Below, piece after piece: positions 25,034-34,086 of a DNA stretch of 64,000 nt (the stretch's first letter is position 1; each line of letters opens with the position of its first letter). This DNA is from Enterobacter asburiae. GTDB lineage: Bacteria > Pseudomonadota > Gammaproteobacteria > Enterobacterales > Enterobacteriaceae. Both the position numbers and the translations under genes were made by a program. The DNA is taken from assembly GCF_024599655.1 (NCBI RefSeq), contig NZ_CP102247.1, positions 3,162,001 to 3,226,000 on the forward strand. The letters are read 5' to 3'. The notes below the pieces were generated by a model, which saw only the letters and a list, made by a program, of their open reading frames with translations, was not told the DNA's origin and ran no database searches.

Positions 25034-25633
25034 TCACAAATCGCACTTTGCCAGCTCGTAAACCGGCTCGCTATCCTGCCACGCGTACTCAATATGGCTG
25101 GCCTGCTCTTGCGCCAGTGCCCCATCGCCCTGCAATCGCGCCGCCAGGGTAAAGGCGAAATCAAACACGTTGCCCAGCCCGCGGCCGCTTAGCAGATTGC
25201 CGTCCTCCACCACGTCGGCATTGACGTAAATGCCATCGCTGACCGTTTTCCACAACTCGCCGGAACAGACATAGCGGCGCCCTTTGAGCAGTCCGTTGCC
25301 GCCCAGCACGCGGGCGGCGGCGGAGCAGATCGGGCAGATATATTTGCCCGCTTCATCATGGCGGCGAACGAAGGCAATCACCTCCGCGCTTTTCGCCAGG
25401 TTGACGCTGCCTTCCGGGCCGCCCGGCAGCACCACGGCGTCAAAGGTCCGATCGAGGCTGGCCTTCAGGGTGCTATCCGCCACCATTGGGATGGCGTGAT
25501 AGCTCACCACTTCGCGACTCTCGCCGCAGGCAATCGTCTGCACCGTAATATTCAGGCGGCGCAGGATATCGATAGTGACAATCGCTTCCCCCTCTTCAAA
25601 ACCGGGGGCTAATAGCACGGCTACGCTTTTCAT
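25034..25633 (-). CDS. DJ-1/PfpI-family protein
   Basis: A 199-residue protein of the DJ-1/ThiJ/PfpI superfamily. The nucleophile-elbow cysteine is in ICPICSAAARVLG (about residue 102), the acidic partner in APGFEEGEA, and VVLPGGPEGSVNL is conserved. Relatives act as glyoxalase-III-like deglycases, chaperones or stress proteins. The ATG at 25633 with GGAGAG upstream is favoured over 25645. It is 22 bp downstream of the GH88 gene on the same strand and may be cotranscribed with that locus, but no pathway link is evident. Confidence 0.8.
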   Translation of the reverse strand: MKSVAVLLAPGFEEGEAIVTIDILRRLNITVQTIACGESREVVSYHAIPMVADSTLKASLDRTFDAVVLPGGPEGSVNLAKSAEVIAFVRRHDEAGKYICPICSAAARVLGGNGLLKGRRYVCSGELWKTVSDGIYVNADVVEDGNLLSGRGLGNVFDFAFTLAARLQGDGALAQEQASHIEYAWQDSEPVYELAKCDL

Positions 25634-25655
25634 CTTGCTCTCCATTGCTTAAGGG

Positions 25656-26846
25656 TTACCAGTACGGATGCCAAATCTGTCGCAGCCGCGCCAGCAGCTC
25701 AAGATAGAAATAGTCACCCCAGCTACAGCACTGATCGACGCCTTTCCCGCTGCCCATGTGATAAACCGAGTGCTGCAGCAGCCCTTCGGTCGGATCGTCG
25801 TCATGAGCAAGGTAGTTATCGGTCAGCGACTGCGCAATACGCAGCGCCATCTCTTCATAATACGCGCGGTGTGCGTCGAGCGTCGGCAGCGCCTTGACCA
25901 GCTCCAGCAGGCCACAGGCGGCAATCGCCGCCGCTGAACTGTCGCGCACGGCGTCAGTACCGAGCAGGGCCAGATCCCAGTGGCAAACGTCATCTTCCGG
26001 CAGACGGTTGAGGAAGTAATGCGCCAGGCTGCGCGACAGCTCAACCATCTGCTTATCGCCGGTGTGCTGATAGCTGAGCAGAAAGCCGTAAATGCCCCAC
26101 GCCTGGCCGCGCGACCAGCACGAGGTATCGCTGTAGCCCTGATGGGTGTTGCCAAAGCGCGGCTCACCCGTCTGCACATCCATATAGTAAGTGTGATACG
26201 TCGAGGCATCTTCACGCACGATATAGTTCGCGGCCTGTCCTGCGTGAGCCGTCGCCGCCTGCGCATAGCGCGGATCCCCGGTCTGTTCGCTGGCCCAATA
26301 CAGCAGCGGCAGGTTCATGTTGCAGTCGATGATCATTCGCCCCTGCTGCTCCGGGTCGTTTAAATCACCCCACGCCTGAATAATGTTGGCCGTCGGATTA
26401 AAACGCTCCATCAGACGCTCGGCTGCCAGCAGCGCCGACCGGCGAGCGGCTTCGTTGCCGGTGAGCCGCCAGGCGCTGATGCAGGAGAGCGAATAGAGGA
26501 ACCCGAGATCGTGCGTGGCGGTGTCGATACGCTGCTCAATACGCCGGGCGAACGACGGTAAATAGCGCTCGGCGGCTTCGCGATAATGCGCTTTGCCGGT
26601 CATCTCCCACGCCAGCCACAGCTGGCCAGGCCAAAAGCTGGTGGTCCACTCCACGTTATCGGTGCGCGGCCAGACGCCCTTCTCACAGGCTTCGCCGGGG
26701 AACTTATCGCCGAAGGCGACAATATTGTTGTCGAGCTTGCGCGTTACGCGGGTTAAGGCCGCTTCCAGCTTCTGGCTCAGCGCCAGGCGATCGACCTGAT
26801 GCAGTTCGATCGGCCGCAGCGCTTCGGTGATAACAGATTTGGTCAT
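25656..26846 (-). CDS. GH88 unsaturated glucuronyl hydrolase
   Basis: A 396-residue alpha6/alpha6-barrel enzyme of glycoside hydrolase family 88. It releases the 4,5-unsaturated uronic acid left by polysaccharide lyases. Asp113 (HDLGF) and Asp174 (IIDCNMNLPLLY) are spaced exactly as Asp88 and Asp149 of the Bacillus enzyme. GYSDTSCWSRGQAWGIYG is a further family signature. No signal peptide is present, so it works on imported di- or oligosaccharides. The ATG at 26846 follows CAGGAG. It lies 13 bp behind the MFS transporter gene. The glycan (glycosaminoglycan, gellan, ulvan or other) is not determined. Confidence 0.88.
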   Translation of the reverse strand: MTKSVITEALRPIELHQVDRLALSQKLEAALTRVTRKLDNNIVAFGDKFPGEACEKGVWPRTDNVEWTTSFWPGQLWLAWEMTGKAHYREAAERYLPSFARRIEQRIDTATHDLGFLYSLSCISAWRLTGNEAARRSALLAAERLMERFNPTANIIQAWGDLNDPEQQGRMIIDCNMNLPLLYWASEQTGDPRYAQAATAHAGQAANYIVREDASTYHTYYMDVQTGEPRFGNTHQGYSDTSCWSRGQAWGIYGFLLSYQHTGDKQMVELSRSLAHYFLNRLPEDDVCHWDLALLGTDAVRDSSAAAIAACGLLELVKALPTLDAHRAYYEEMALRIAQSLTDNYLAHDDDPTEGLLQHSVYHMGSGKGVDQCCSWGDYFYLELLARLRQIWHPYW

Positions 26847-26859
26847 AACAACTCCTGAA

Positions 26860-28140
26860 TTAATGTTTGGCCGGTTCAACCGGGGCGGTATCTAAAGCCG
26901 GAGAAAAGGGTCGTGAAACATCGCGATTCGACTGGCAGCGCGACAGCGTAAAGGCGGAAATCAGCGTAAATATCAGGGCGCAGCAGCCCATCAGCAGATA
27001 GGTATGTTCAAAACCTATCCTGTCGTACAGGTAGCCGGCAGGCGGGGCGACCACAATCGAGCCAACGTAAATCATCGCCTGGTAGCCCAGCAGGTACATC
27101 GTGGCGTTAACCCGACGATGGAAATGTTCGGCGATGTATTTGAAGACCGAAATCAGCAGCAGCGCGATCTCGACGCCATAAAACGGTTTGATGATGGAGA
27201 TAACAATCGGGTCGCTGGTCAGTCCGGAGGCGATCAGCCGTGCTCCTACCACGCAGCCGCAGAACAGCAGGCCGCGCTTAGCGCCGTAGTGGTTCACCAG
27301 CCACGGGATAAACATCATCATCACGAACTCCATCCCCGACTGGACGGTGCTCAGGTAGCCGTACCAGGCATTCCCCTGCTCTTTGGTGGCGAAGAACGAC
27401 ACGAAGTAGCGCGGGAACTGCTGCTCGGCGATAAACATCATCCACGCCACCCCGGCCACGTAGAGGCTGAACATCCAGAATTTGCGGTTTTTCAGCAGCA
27501 TCAGCACGTCGGCAAAAACGATCTTATTGGCGGAGATGACGCTGTTGTTGCGCAGCTGCTCGTCGCCGATTTTGAGGCTGACCAGCACCAGCAGCATCAG
27601 TACCGAGGTACCGCTGCTGAGCAGAAAGTTGGCCAGCGGCGTGAAGTTAAACAGCAGCCCGGAGACCGAAGCCGCCATCGCCCAGCCCAGCGAACCCCAC
27701 ATTCTGATGCGGCCAAACTCCAGCCCGTACAGGCGGCTAAAGCGGTCGGCGTAAGATTCAGACGCCGCCACGCCGGCGTACCAGCCCAGGCTCAGATACA
27801 GCGCGCCGATGATAATCCCCGCCATCGCATGGCTTTGCAGCAGCGGCTGATACACCAGCGCGAAGAACGGCGCCATCAGCGCAGAAATGGCGCAGACAAA
27901 ATAGAGCAGCCACTTGCTCATGCCGATTTTGTCCATGATGTAGCCGTACACCGGCTTCAGGACCACCGCGAAGACGCCGTTGATGGCGAACACGCTGCCG
28001 ATGGTGATGCTATCGAGGCCCACTTTCTGGCTGAGCCATAGGGCGTACAGGCCAAAGCTGGATGACCAGGTGAAGAAGTAAAGAAAAATAAAGGTACTCA
28101 TTTTGTACTGTACGGCGCGTACGGACGATGATGTGCTCAT
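26860..28140 (-). CDS. Oligosaccharide-type MFS transporter
   Basis: A 426-residue major-facilitator protein with 12 predicted helices, resembling the oligosaccharide:H+ symporter (LacY-like) group. The conserved loop DKIGMSKWLLY lies between helices 2 and 3, and LEFGRIRMWGSLGWA near helix 5 recalls the LacY group. It is coupled to the DUF2264 gene by ATGA and is followed by the GH88 hydrolase. It probably imports unsaturated uronate-containing oligosaccharides for those enzymes. The substrate is inferred from the locus. Confidence 0.82.
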   Translation of the reverse strand: MSTSSSVRAVQYKMSTFIFLYFFTWSSSFGLYALWLSQKVGLDSITIGSVFAINGVFAVVLKPVYGYIMDKIGMSKWLLYFVCAISALMAPFFALVYQPLLQSHAMAGIIIGALYLSLGWYAGVAASESYADRFSRLYGLEFGRIRMWGSLGWAMAASVSGLLFNFTPLANFLLSSGTSVLMLLVLVSLKIGDEQLRNNSVISANKIVFADVLMLLKNRKFWMFSLYVAGVAWMMFIAEQQFPRYFVSFFATKEQGNAWYGYLSTVQSGMEFVMMMFIPWLVNHYGAKRGLLFCGCVVGARLIASGLTSDPIVISIIKPFYGVEIALLLISVFKYIAEHFHRRVNATMYLLGYQAMIYVGSIVVAPPAGYLYDRIGFEHTYLLMGCCALIFTLISAFTLSRCQSNRDVSRPFSPALDTAPVEPAKH

Positions 28141-29975
28141 AGCGATGCCTCCGGGGCCAGAACGAGCGTCGTTTCTTGTCGTGCCGTCACGAAGCGTACC
28201 GCATCATCGCTAATGATGGCCTGTGGGCAGCGTTGCGGATCGAAGTCGGCGGCATTTCCCGCCCACACCGCGCTTATCAACAGATGCTTGCCGGGGTCGA
28301 TCTCGCCGCGCAGCAGCGGCACCGCCGCGCGCTCGGCGAACAGCAGATTACTGTTTGGCGGCGTCAACACCGTCTCGCCGCGGCGGGCGTGCGGGTGTAA
28401 ACAGAAAATGGCTGATACATCCCGGGCATTGCGTAACCAGCAGGCGCTGTCGCTCTCGTGGACCTGCGGCTGCGGGCGGTTTGCCAGGCTAAAGCCACCC
28501 TCCGCGCAGTCCAGCGCGCGCCGGGTATTGATACGATGGACGCGCAGCTGCCAGTCGCCCAGCGCCAGCAGCCAGCTATCAATCACCACATCGCGCCACG
28601 GCAGCCAGAGGCTGTAAATGGTGCCGTCTGCGGTGACCACGCGCTGGCATTCGCGGCGGCCACGCCAGTAGTTATCCTTTTCGGCCAGCAGCAGCATCGA
28701 ATCGGGCGCGGCATGGTTCAGGCCGTAGCGTCCGCGTTCGATGGTGAAGCCAAAGCGGGTGGAATAGGCAAATTTGCAGTATTTCGCTTCGGTATTGACG
28801 AAGTTGTTCAGCTCCAGCTGGCCGGAAGTCAGCATCCACAGGTGATCGGCCTGATGCACCACCACCTGAGCCGCGTGGGCTATCGTATGCCGGGCGGGCA
28901 GCGGCGGCAGCGGCAGCTCCGCCGCCTGCCAGAAGGCATCGCCCTCATCTAATGCCAGCACCAGCAGGGTCTTCAGGCCCCAGTACGGCGAACCCGGCGC
29001 GTTGTAGTCTTCCGCCATCGCCAGGTTCGGGTAGCTGTAGCCGACGCTGAGTACGCCGTCGCGGTCGAATATCGGCTGCTTCAGCCACCAGCGCAGATGG
29101 CGCAGAACGATGCCCTTAATCACGCCGGGCGAAAAGACCTCCAGCCCGGCGAAGGCCGCCGCACTCCAGAAGGCCGCCTCGGCAAAGCGGTAGGTCAGGC
29201 TCCGGCCAAACGGGATCGCCGCGCCGTCTTCGGCAAAGAAATGGATGAAGTCAGAGGAGAAACGCGCGGCCCGGTGACGCAGCGTTGCACAACGCTCTGG
29301 ATCGACCCCGGCCATGAGCTTCGCGTAAATCAGGCCATAGAAATGAAAGCCCATCGAGATGTAATAGTCGCGCGGCCGCCCCGGACCATCGGAGTACCAG
29401 CCATCGCCGAGATAGTAGTGCTCCATGGCAGCAAAATGATTTTCCAGCACCTGCGGGTTGGTCGGCATGCCGCAATAATGGAAGCCGACCTGCACCAGAA
29501 TCGGAAAGAAGTGCCAGTTGTTATCGGGGATCTCCTGGGTCTCGCACTGCTTTAGCCAGCGCCATAAGTTCGCTTTCTCCGTCTCGGTGAAGTGCGCCAG
29601 CACGGTATCGCCCGCCAACGCCAGCAGCAGCCCGTAGGCCGCCATCTCGACGATTCGCTGATCGTACGGTTCGACGTCGCCCCAGTAGTCGGCATGCTGC
29701 GGATTGGTGCCGTTTTTTATCGCCTGTAAATAGAAGGAGAAGCGCTGCGGCTCGCTGCCGCCGGCCAGCAGCGGCGTGACGCCCCACAGCAGGCGGGAAA
29801 AGGTTTCCATGCTTGCGACCTGCTGGCCGTAGTGAGCGGTAAAGTTCGCTAAATCAATGCGGCTGGCGTCGTTTTTAAACCAGGGCGTCACCGCGTTAAG
29901 CATATCGTTGACCAGCCGTTGCACCTCTTCCCGGCTTGTCAGTGGATTATCCAGATGAATGTTTTCAGGTTGCAC
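28137..29975 (-). CDS. DUF2264 domain protein of a glycan-use locus
   Basis: A 612-residue protein with the DUF2264 domain over most of its length and no signal peptide. Related proteins co-occur with uronyl hydrolases and have been linked to polysaccharide breakdown, but the reaction of this one is unknown. Features seen include WGVTPLLAGG near the N-terminus and many Trp, His and Tyr residues in an alpha-rich first half. The start is best placed at the GTG at 29975, with GGGAGGA five bases upstream; the ATG at 29990 and earlier ones lack ribosome sites. It is first in an operon with the MFS and GH88 genes. Confidence 0.75.
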   Translation of the reverse strand: MQPENIHLDNPLTSREEVQRLVNDMLNAVTPWFKNDASRIDLANFTAHYGQQVASMETFSRLLWGVTPLLAGGSEPQRFSFYLQAIKNGTNPQHADYWGDVEPYDQRIVEMAAYGLLLALAGDTVLAHFTETEKANLWRWLKQCETQEIPDNNWHFFPILVQVGFHYCGMPTNPQVLENHFAAMEHYYLGDGWYSDGPGRPRDYYISMGFHFYGLIYAKLMAGVDPERCATLRHRAARFSSDFIHFFAEDGAAIPFGRSLTYRFAEAAFWSAAAFAGLEVFSPGVIKGIVLRHLRWWLKQPIFDRDGVLSVGYSYPNLAMAEDYNAPGSPYWGLKTLLVLALDEGDAFWQAAELPLPPLPARHTIAHAAQVVVHQADHLWMLTSGQLELNNFVNTEAKYCKFAYSTRFGFTIERGRYGLNHAAPDSMLLLAEKDNYWRGRRECQRVVTADGTIYSLWLPWRDVVIDSWLLALGDWQLRVHRINTRRALDCAEGGFSLANRPQPQVHESDSACWLRNARDVSAIFCLHPHARRGETVLTPPNSNLLFAERAAVPLLRGEIDPGKHLLISAVWAGNAADFDPQRCPQAIISDDAVRFVTARQETTLVLAPEASL

Positions 29976-30085
29976 AGGGTCCTCCCGCATTACACGAGGG
30001 TAGAGATAAGTTATTGTTATTTGGCTTTTTAAAGCCACGAGTGCGACGTCTGGATGAAGAGTAACTGCTTTTATTCCCGGCGCTG

Positions 30086-30101
30086 AGTGAGCAGACTCAC
30101 A
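30086..30101. promoter_or_regulatory. CRP-like site in the divergent spacer
   Basis: AGTGA-GCAGAC-TCACA matches the TGTGA-N6-TCACA core at 9 of 10 positions. It lies between the DUF2264 operon and the araC-like gene, the expected place for catabolite control of a sugar-use locus. Confidence 0.55.
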
Positions 30102-30203
30102 AATTTGAACCGCTATTTCATTTTTTCTGGATTTTGTCGGCCGGGAGGGGGATAAATTACAAATGATGGCCTAAAAATTTAAATCTGTTGTCCTGGAGGA
30201 AAA

Positions 30204-31061
30204 ATGGGTGAAACGCAGCTGCTGGAACGCATTACGCTCGATCGGCAGGCCATTTCTTTTAACCGCCTGTACGCCACCAGCGCGATTTACTACCACTGGC
30301 ATCAGTGCGTTGAATTGCTCTATATTTCCAGCGGCTACGGCATCGTGGTGGTGGATAATCAGCACTACACCGCCCGTCCGGGGCGATTATTTATCTTCCC
30401 GCCCTTCCGCTTGCACAAAGTGCAGGTCGATCATAGCGATAAGAACCCCTATCACCGCACCACGATGCACATTGAGCAAGCGGTTGTCGAAAGCGCGCTC
30501 AGCGCCTTCCCGCGCCATCAGGCCCGGTTCGCCGCGCTGGCCGCCAGCAATCTGCCCGCGCAAATCTACGATCTCAGCGAGCACGCGGCGTTTATCGAGA
30601 GGATCCTTGAGCAGTTTCAGCGTCTTGAGGGCAGCGAGCAGACCGAGGCCTGCGAGGTGGCATTTCTGGTGATGCAGCTCATGACATTTCTGCCCGAGCA
30701 GCCGCAGCCCTACCCGCCGCGACAGCAGACCGTCGCCTCGCGGATTATGAGCTGGATCGAAGCCCACTATGCCAGCAAGTTTTCGCTCGACCAGCTAGCG
30801 CACGACCTGGGGCTTTCGCGCAGCTATACCTCACGCATTTTCCGCCAGCAGACCGGGGGCAGCATCCACGAATATTTGCTGACCCGGCGGATAAAAAGCA
30901 GCTGCGATCGGTTACGGTACAGCGACGAGACAATTGACGCGATTGCCCTGGCCGTCGGGTTTAGCGAGGTGACCTATTTCATCACCTGCTTTAAAAAGAT
31001 GATGCGTCAGACGCCGCTGCAGTATCGACGTCGTATCCTCAACACCAGAATGCCAGGTTAA
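30204..31061 (+). CDS. AraC-family transcriptional activator
   Basis: A 285-residue regulator. An N-terminal cupin-like sensor domain (about residues 25-100, YYHWHQCVELLYISSG) is joined to a C-terminal double helix-turn-helix (about 185-280). The latter includes LAHDLGLSRSYTSRIFRQ and IALAVGFSEVTYFITCFKK. CTGGAGGAAAA precedes the ATG. It is divergent from the DUF2264-MFS-GH88 operon and is its likely activator; the inducer is probably a sugar or unsaturated oligouronide. Confidence 0.85.
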   Translation: MGETQLLERITLDRQAISFNRLYATSAIYYHWHQCVELLYISSGYGIVVVDNQHYTARPGRLFIFPPFRLHKVQVDHSDKNPYHRTTMHIEQAVVESALSAFPRHQARFAALAASNLPAQIYDLSEHAAFIERILEQFQRLEGSEQTEACEVAFLVMQLMTFLPEQPQPYPPRQQTVASRIMSWIEAHYASKFSLDQLAHDLGLSRSYTSRIFRQQTGGSIHEYLLTRRIKSSCDRLRYSDETIDAIALAVGFSEVTYFITCFKKMMRQTPLQYRRRILNTRMPG

Positions 31062-31100
31062 CGGGGTTTTGATGACTGGCCCAAAGCTGAACGCTTTCCG

Positions 31101-32156
31101 TCATGCCGGAACCGGCAACTCAATGCCGCTTTGCGCCAGCTGCCCCATCTCGCAGTACATTGCGCAGGCCGCACTGACGATAGACATTGCCAGCGCGGCA
31201 CCGCTCCCTTCGCCAAGACGCATATCAAGATGGATAAACGGCGCCAGCCCAAGGTGCTCCAGCGCGCGCCGGGCCCCCTTTTCGGCGGAAAAATGAGAGG
31301 GAATACAGTAGTTCTTAACCTCTGGCGCAATCTGACAGGCGGCGATGGCGGCGGCATACGAGAGAAAACCGTCTAACACAACGGGCAGCCCGCATGCGCC
31401 AGCGCCCAATATCACCCCGGTCATGCCCACCAGGTCATAGCCGCCGACCTTGGCCAGAACATCAACCGCATCGCGCGCATCCGGCTGGTTAATGCGTATC
31501 GCCTGCCGGACAATGGTTTCCTTATGCTGCACCCGGTCCTGCGGCAAATTGGCCCCAATCCCCACCACATCATGCGGATCGCTGTCGGTCAGCACGCTGA
31601 TGATTGCCGAGGCCGGCGTCGTATTGGCAATACCCAGCTCGCCAACGCCAAAGACGGAGATCCCCTCCTGAGCGCGTTTTTTTACGAGGCTGGCACTCGC
31701 CAGCAGCAGGTGCTCGGCATCCTGACGGCTCATCGCCGGACCCTGAGCAATATTACCGCTGCCGCGCGAGAGTTTAAGGCTGAGCATATTGTCGATAGGC
31801 TCGCCGTCAATACCGATGTCAACGGGCAGTACCGACGTCTGGCTATTGCGGGCCAGCACGCACACCCCGGTCAGCCCTTTTTGCATATTGACGGCCTGAA
31901 GCCAGGTCACCACTTTCGGCGTCACGGCCACGCCTTCATCAAACACGCCGTGGTCGGCGCACATGACGATAATCTCTTTTTGCAGATTATCGAGCCTGTC
32001 GATGCCCCGCATTCCCGAAAGCTGAATCGCCAGACTCTCCAGCCGACCGAGGCTGTTTGTCGGCTTTATTAAACCATCGACATGCCGCGAGGCCGCCTGA
32101 ATCTTCTGTTTATCAAGCGGTCTGATGGCCGCCGCCAGCGCCTTCACTGTCCCCAT
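31101..32156 (-). CDS. cobT: Nicotinate-nucleotide-dimethylbenzimidazole phosphoribosyltransferase
   Basis: A 351-residue enzyme that makes alpha-ribazole phosphate, activating the lower ligand base for cobalamin. It shows GVGELGIANTTPASA and the catalytic Glu region near the C-terminus (PSHFSAEKGARRAL, LRLGEGSGAALA-like). Three ATGs (32168, 32162, 32156) are possible; 32156 gives the normal MGTVKALAAAI N-terminus and the best spaced AGG. It is the last gene of the 21-gene cbi/cob operon, 17 nt after cobC. Confidence 0.9.
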   Translation of the reverse strand: MGTVKALAAAIRPLDKQKIQAASRHVDGLIKPTNSLGRLESLAIQLSGMRGIDRLDNLQKEIIVMCADHGVFDEGVAVTPKVVTWLQAVNMQKGLTGVCVLARNSQTSVLPVDIGIDGEPIDNMLSLKLSRGSGNIAQGPAMSRQDAEHLLLASASLVKKRAQEGISVFGVGELGIANTTPASAIISVLTDSDPHDVVGIGANLPQDRVQHKETIVRQAIRINQPDARDAVDVLAKVGGYDLVGMTGVILGAGACGLPVVLDGFLSYAAAIAACQIAPEVKNYCIPSHFSAEKGARRALEHLGLAPFIHLDMRLGEGSGAALAMSIVSAACAMYCEMGQLAQSGIELPVPA

Positions 32157-32173
32157 CCCCATCCTCATCACCC

Positions 32174-32782
32174 TCACTCTTCTGTTTGCCAAACGCTTTT
32201 GCCATTAAATACCCGTAACACCCAATACCCGGCCCGATTTTCAACGACCGTGTAGGCATCGTGACTGAACGGGAAATGCCACATCGCCGCCACGGGCATC
32301 CCTAACCAGGTTGCCAGCAGCAGGCTCAGCACGCCCTGATGCGCCACAATGAGCGTGTCTTCGCCCTGCTGAAGCTGACTCATCTCGTCCGCCGCCGCCC
32401 TGACGCGCGCGGCGAAATGCGGGAAGGCCTCGCCGCCGTCGGGCGTGGCGTTTTGCCAGTCATTCATCCAGCGCTGCCACGACGCGGGACTTTCTTTTTC
32501 GATATTGCTGAAGTGCCGCATCTCCCATTCGCCAAAATCCAGCTCGTTAAGTCGCGCATCAACATGGACATCATCGGCTGTCGGCACGATAAGCCGCGCC
32601 GTTTGCTGCGAACGCTGGAGCGCGCTGACGCGCGTGTGCCCGAACGCGACGCCGGACAGGTACCCGGCAACACGCTGGCTTTGCGTAATACCCTGCGGCG
32701 AGAGCGACAGATCGGTGCTCCCGTAAAATACGCCGCTGACGTTAGCGGCTGTTTGTCCGTGCCGGACCAGAAATATGCGCAT
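32174..32782 (-). CDS. cobC: Alpha-ribazole-5'-phosphate phosphatase
   Basis: A 202-residue histidine phosphatase with the phospho-His motif LVRHGQTAAN near residues 5-14. It removes the phosphate from alpha-ribazole phosphate or adenosylcobalamin phosphate in nucleotide-loop assembly. In Salmonella cobC is unlinked to the main operon; here it lies between cobS and cobT, which makes the loop genes contiguous. Confidence 0.88.
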   Translation of the reverse strand: MRIFLVRHGQTAANVSGVFYGSTDLSLSPQGITQSQRVAGYLSGVAFGHTRVSALQRSQQTARLIVPTADDVHVDARLNELDFGEWEMRHFSNIEKESPASWQRWMNDWQNATPDGGEAFPHFAARVRAAADEMSQLQQGEDTLIVAHQGVLSLLLATWLGMPVAAMWHFPFSHDAYTVVENRAGYWVLRVFNGKSVWQTEE

Positions 32783-32785
32783 ACA

Positions 32786-33544
32786 TCAGACCCACAGAAG
32801 CGACAGCAGGAAGACCATTTCGCCGATCTCTTCCATCGCGCCCAGGGTATCCCCCGTCAGCCCGTTCAGTCGGCGGCTTAAAAAGGTCTTTACGGCGTTG
32901 ACGACAATCCAGGTGATGACGCTGGCGACCAGCCCCTGCATCCCCGCCAGCAGCCCCACGAGCGCCACGCCGATGCAGAGGGTGATGACCGTCTCTTTGC
33001 CGCTGATATGGCCGAGATAGGCGTTTGCCATTCCTGCACCTTCGCGCGCATAGTGCTGCCGGTACATGACCAACACCATTCCCGTTCGCCCGACGATCGG
33101 CGCGCACACCAGCAGCGCAAACAGGGTATTAACCGGAAGGTGAGCCAGGGAAATCACCGCTGCGACCTTGATAAGAATGCAGAATACGATAGCCAGACCG
33201 CCGTAGGTCCCCAACCGGCTATCGCGCATAATCTCAAGCATCCGTTCGCGGGTGCGGGCAGAAAAAACGCCATCGCAGGTGTCCGCCAGGCCGTCCAGAT
33301 GAAACCCGCCGGTCAGCAGCACCAGCGCCAGTACCCAGGCGACCGCGCCGATATAGATGCCCCCGCCGGTCTGGCTCACCGCCAGATAGCCTAAGGCGGC
33401 CAGGACGCCAACGATCAGGCCCACCACGGGAAACCAGGGAACGCCACGGCCATACTGCGAAAATTCAACGCCGTCGCTCCATTTTTGCGGCACCGGAATG
33501 CGGGTAATAAATCCCAGCGTCGCCCACAGCATTTTTAACGGCAT
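32786..33544 (-). CDS. cobS: Cobalamin (5'-phosphate) synthase
   Basis: A 252-residue polytopic inner-membrane protein that joins AdoCbi-GDP and alpha-ribazole (phosphate). The GGFHLDGLADTCDGVFS motif near residues 79-95 is the catalytic DGLADTxDG signature. Six or more hydrophobic segments are visible. Its start overlaps the end of cobU by 10 bases. Confidence 0.92.
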   Translation of the reverse strand: MPLKMLWATLGFITRIPVPQKWSDGVEFSQYGRGVPWFPVVGLIVGVLAALGYLAVSQTGGGIYIGAVAWVLALVLLTGGFHLDGLADTCDGVFSARTRERMLEIMRDSRLGTYGGLAIVFCILIKVAAVISLAHLPVNTLFALLVCAPIVGRTGMVLVMYRQHYAREGAGMANAYLGHISGKETVITLCIGVALVGLLAGMQGLVASVITWIVVNAVKTFLSRRLNGLTGDTLGAMEEIGEMVFLLSLLWV

Positions 33545-34086
33545 TTAATCTTCACTCCAATTCCCGAGACAACCAGCCACACTTCCTGCGCCGCCCGCGC
33601 CAGCCTTTGGTTCGCGCGACCGGCAATATCTACAAAATGACGCGCCAGCCGATTCTCCGGCGTGATGCTCATGCCCAGCTCGTTGGTCACAATATAAACC
33701 GGCGCCGCCGACTGCTGGCAGGCCGCAATCAGGTCGTCCACCTGCTGTTGCAGCACCGCCTCAAGCGCGGAAAAATCGAGGGTTTCCGGCGAAGCGCCGC
33801 CGCTGGCGTCATAGAGCAGGTTCGACAACAGGGTAGTGACGCATTCCAGAACCACGCCTTCGCCCGGCTGCACCTGATGGCGAATCACGTCGCCCAGATC
33901 GCGATACCCTTCCCAGGTTCGCCAGTGCGCAGGGCGCTGGGCGCGGTGCCTGTCAACGCGCAGCGCCATCTCTTCATCGGTAATCACCGACGTCGCGATA
34001 TACAGCACGCGCTCGCACTGCGCCGCCGCCAGCTGTTCGACGTGCGCACTTTTCCCGCTGCGCGCGCCTCCGGTGACCAAAATCAT
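33535..34086 (-). CDS. cobU: Adenosylcobinamide kinase/guanylyltransferase
   Basis: A 183-residue bifunctional enzyme that phosphorylates adenosylcobinamide and then attaches GMP. The P-loop GGARSGKS is at residues 6-13, and the guanylylated His lies in the region DRHRAQRPAHW. It is coupled to cbiP upstream by ATGA. Confidence 0.92.
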   Translation of the reverse strand: MILVTGGARSGKSAHVEQLAAAQCERVLYIATSVITDEEMALRVDRHRAQRPAHWRTWEGYRDLGDVIRHQVQPGEGVVLECVTTLLSNLLYDASGGASPETLDFSALEAVLQQQVDDLIAACQQSAAPVYIVTNELGMSITPENRLARHFVDIAGRANQRLARAAQEVWLVVSGIGVKIKCR

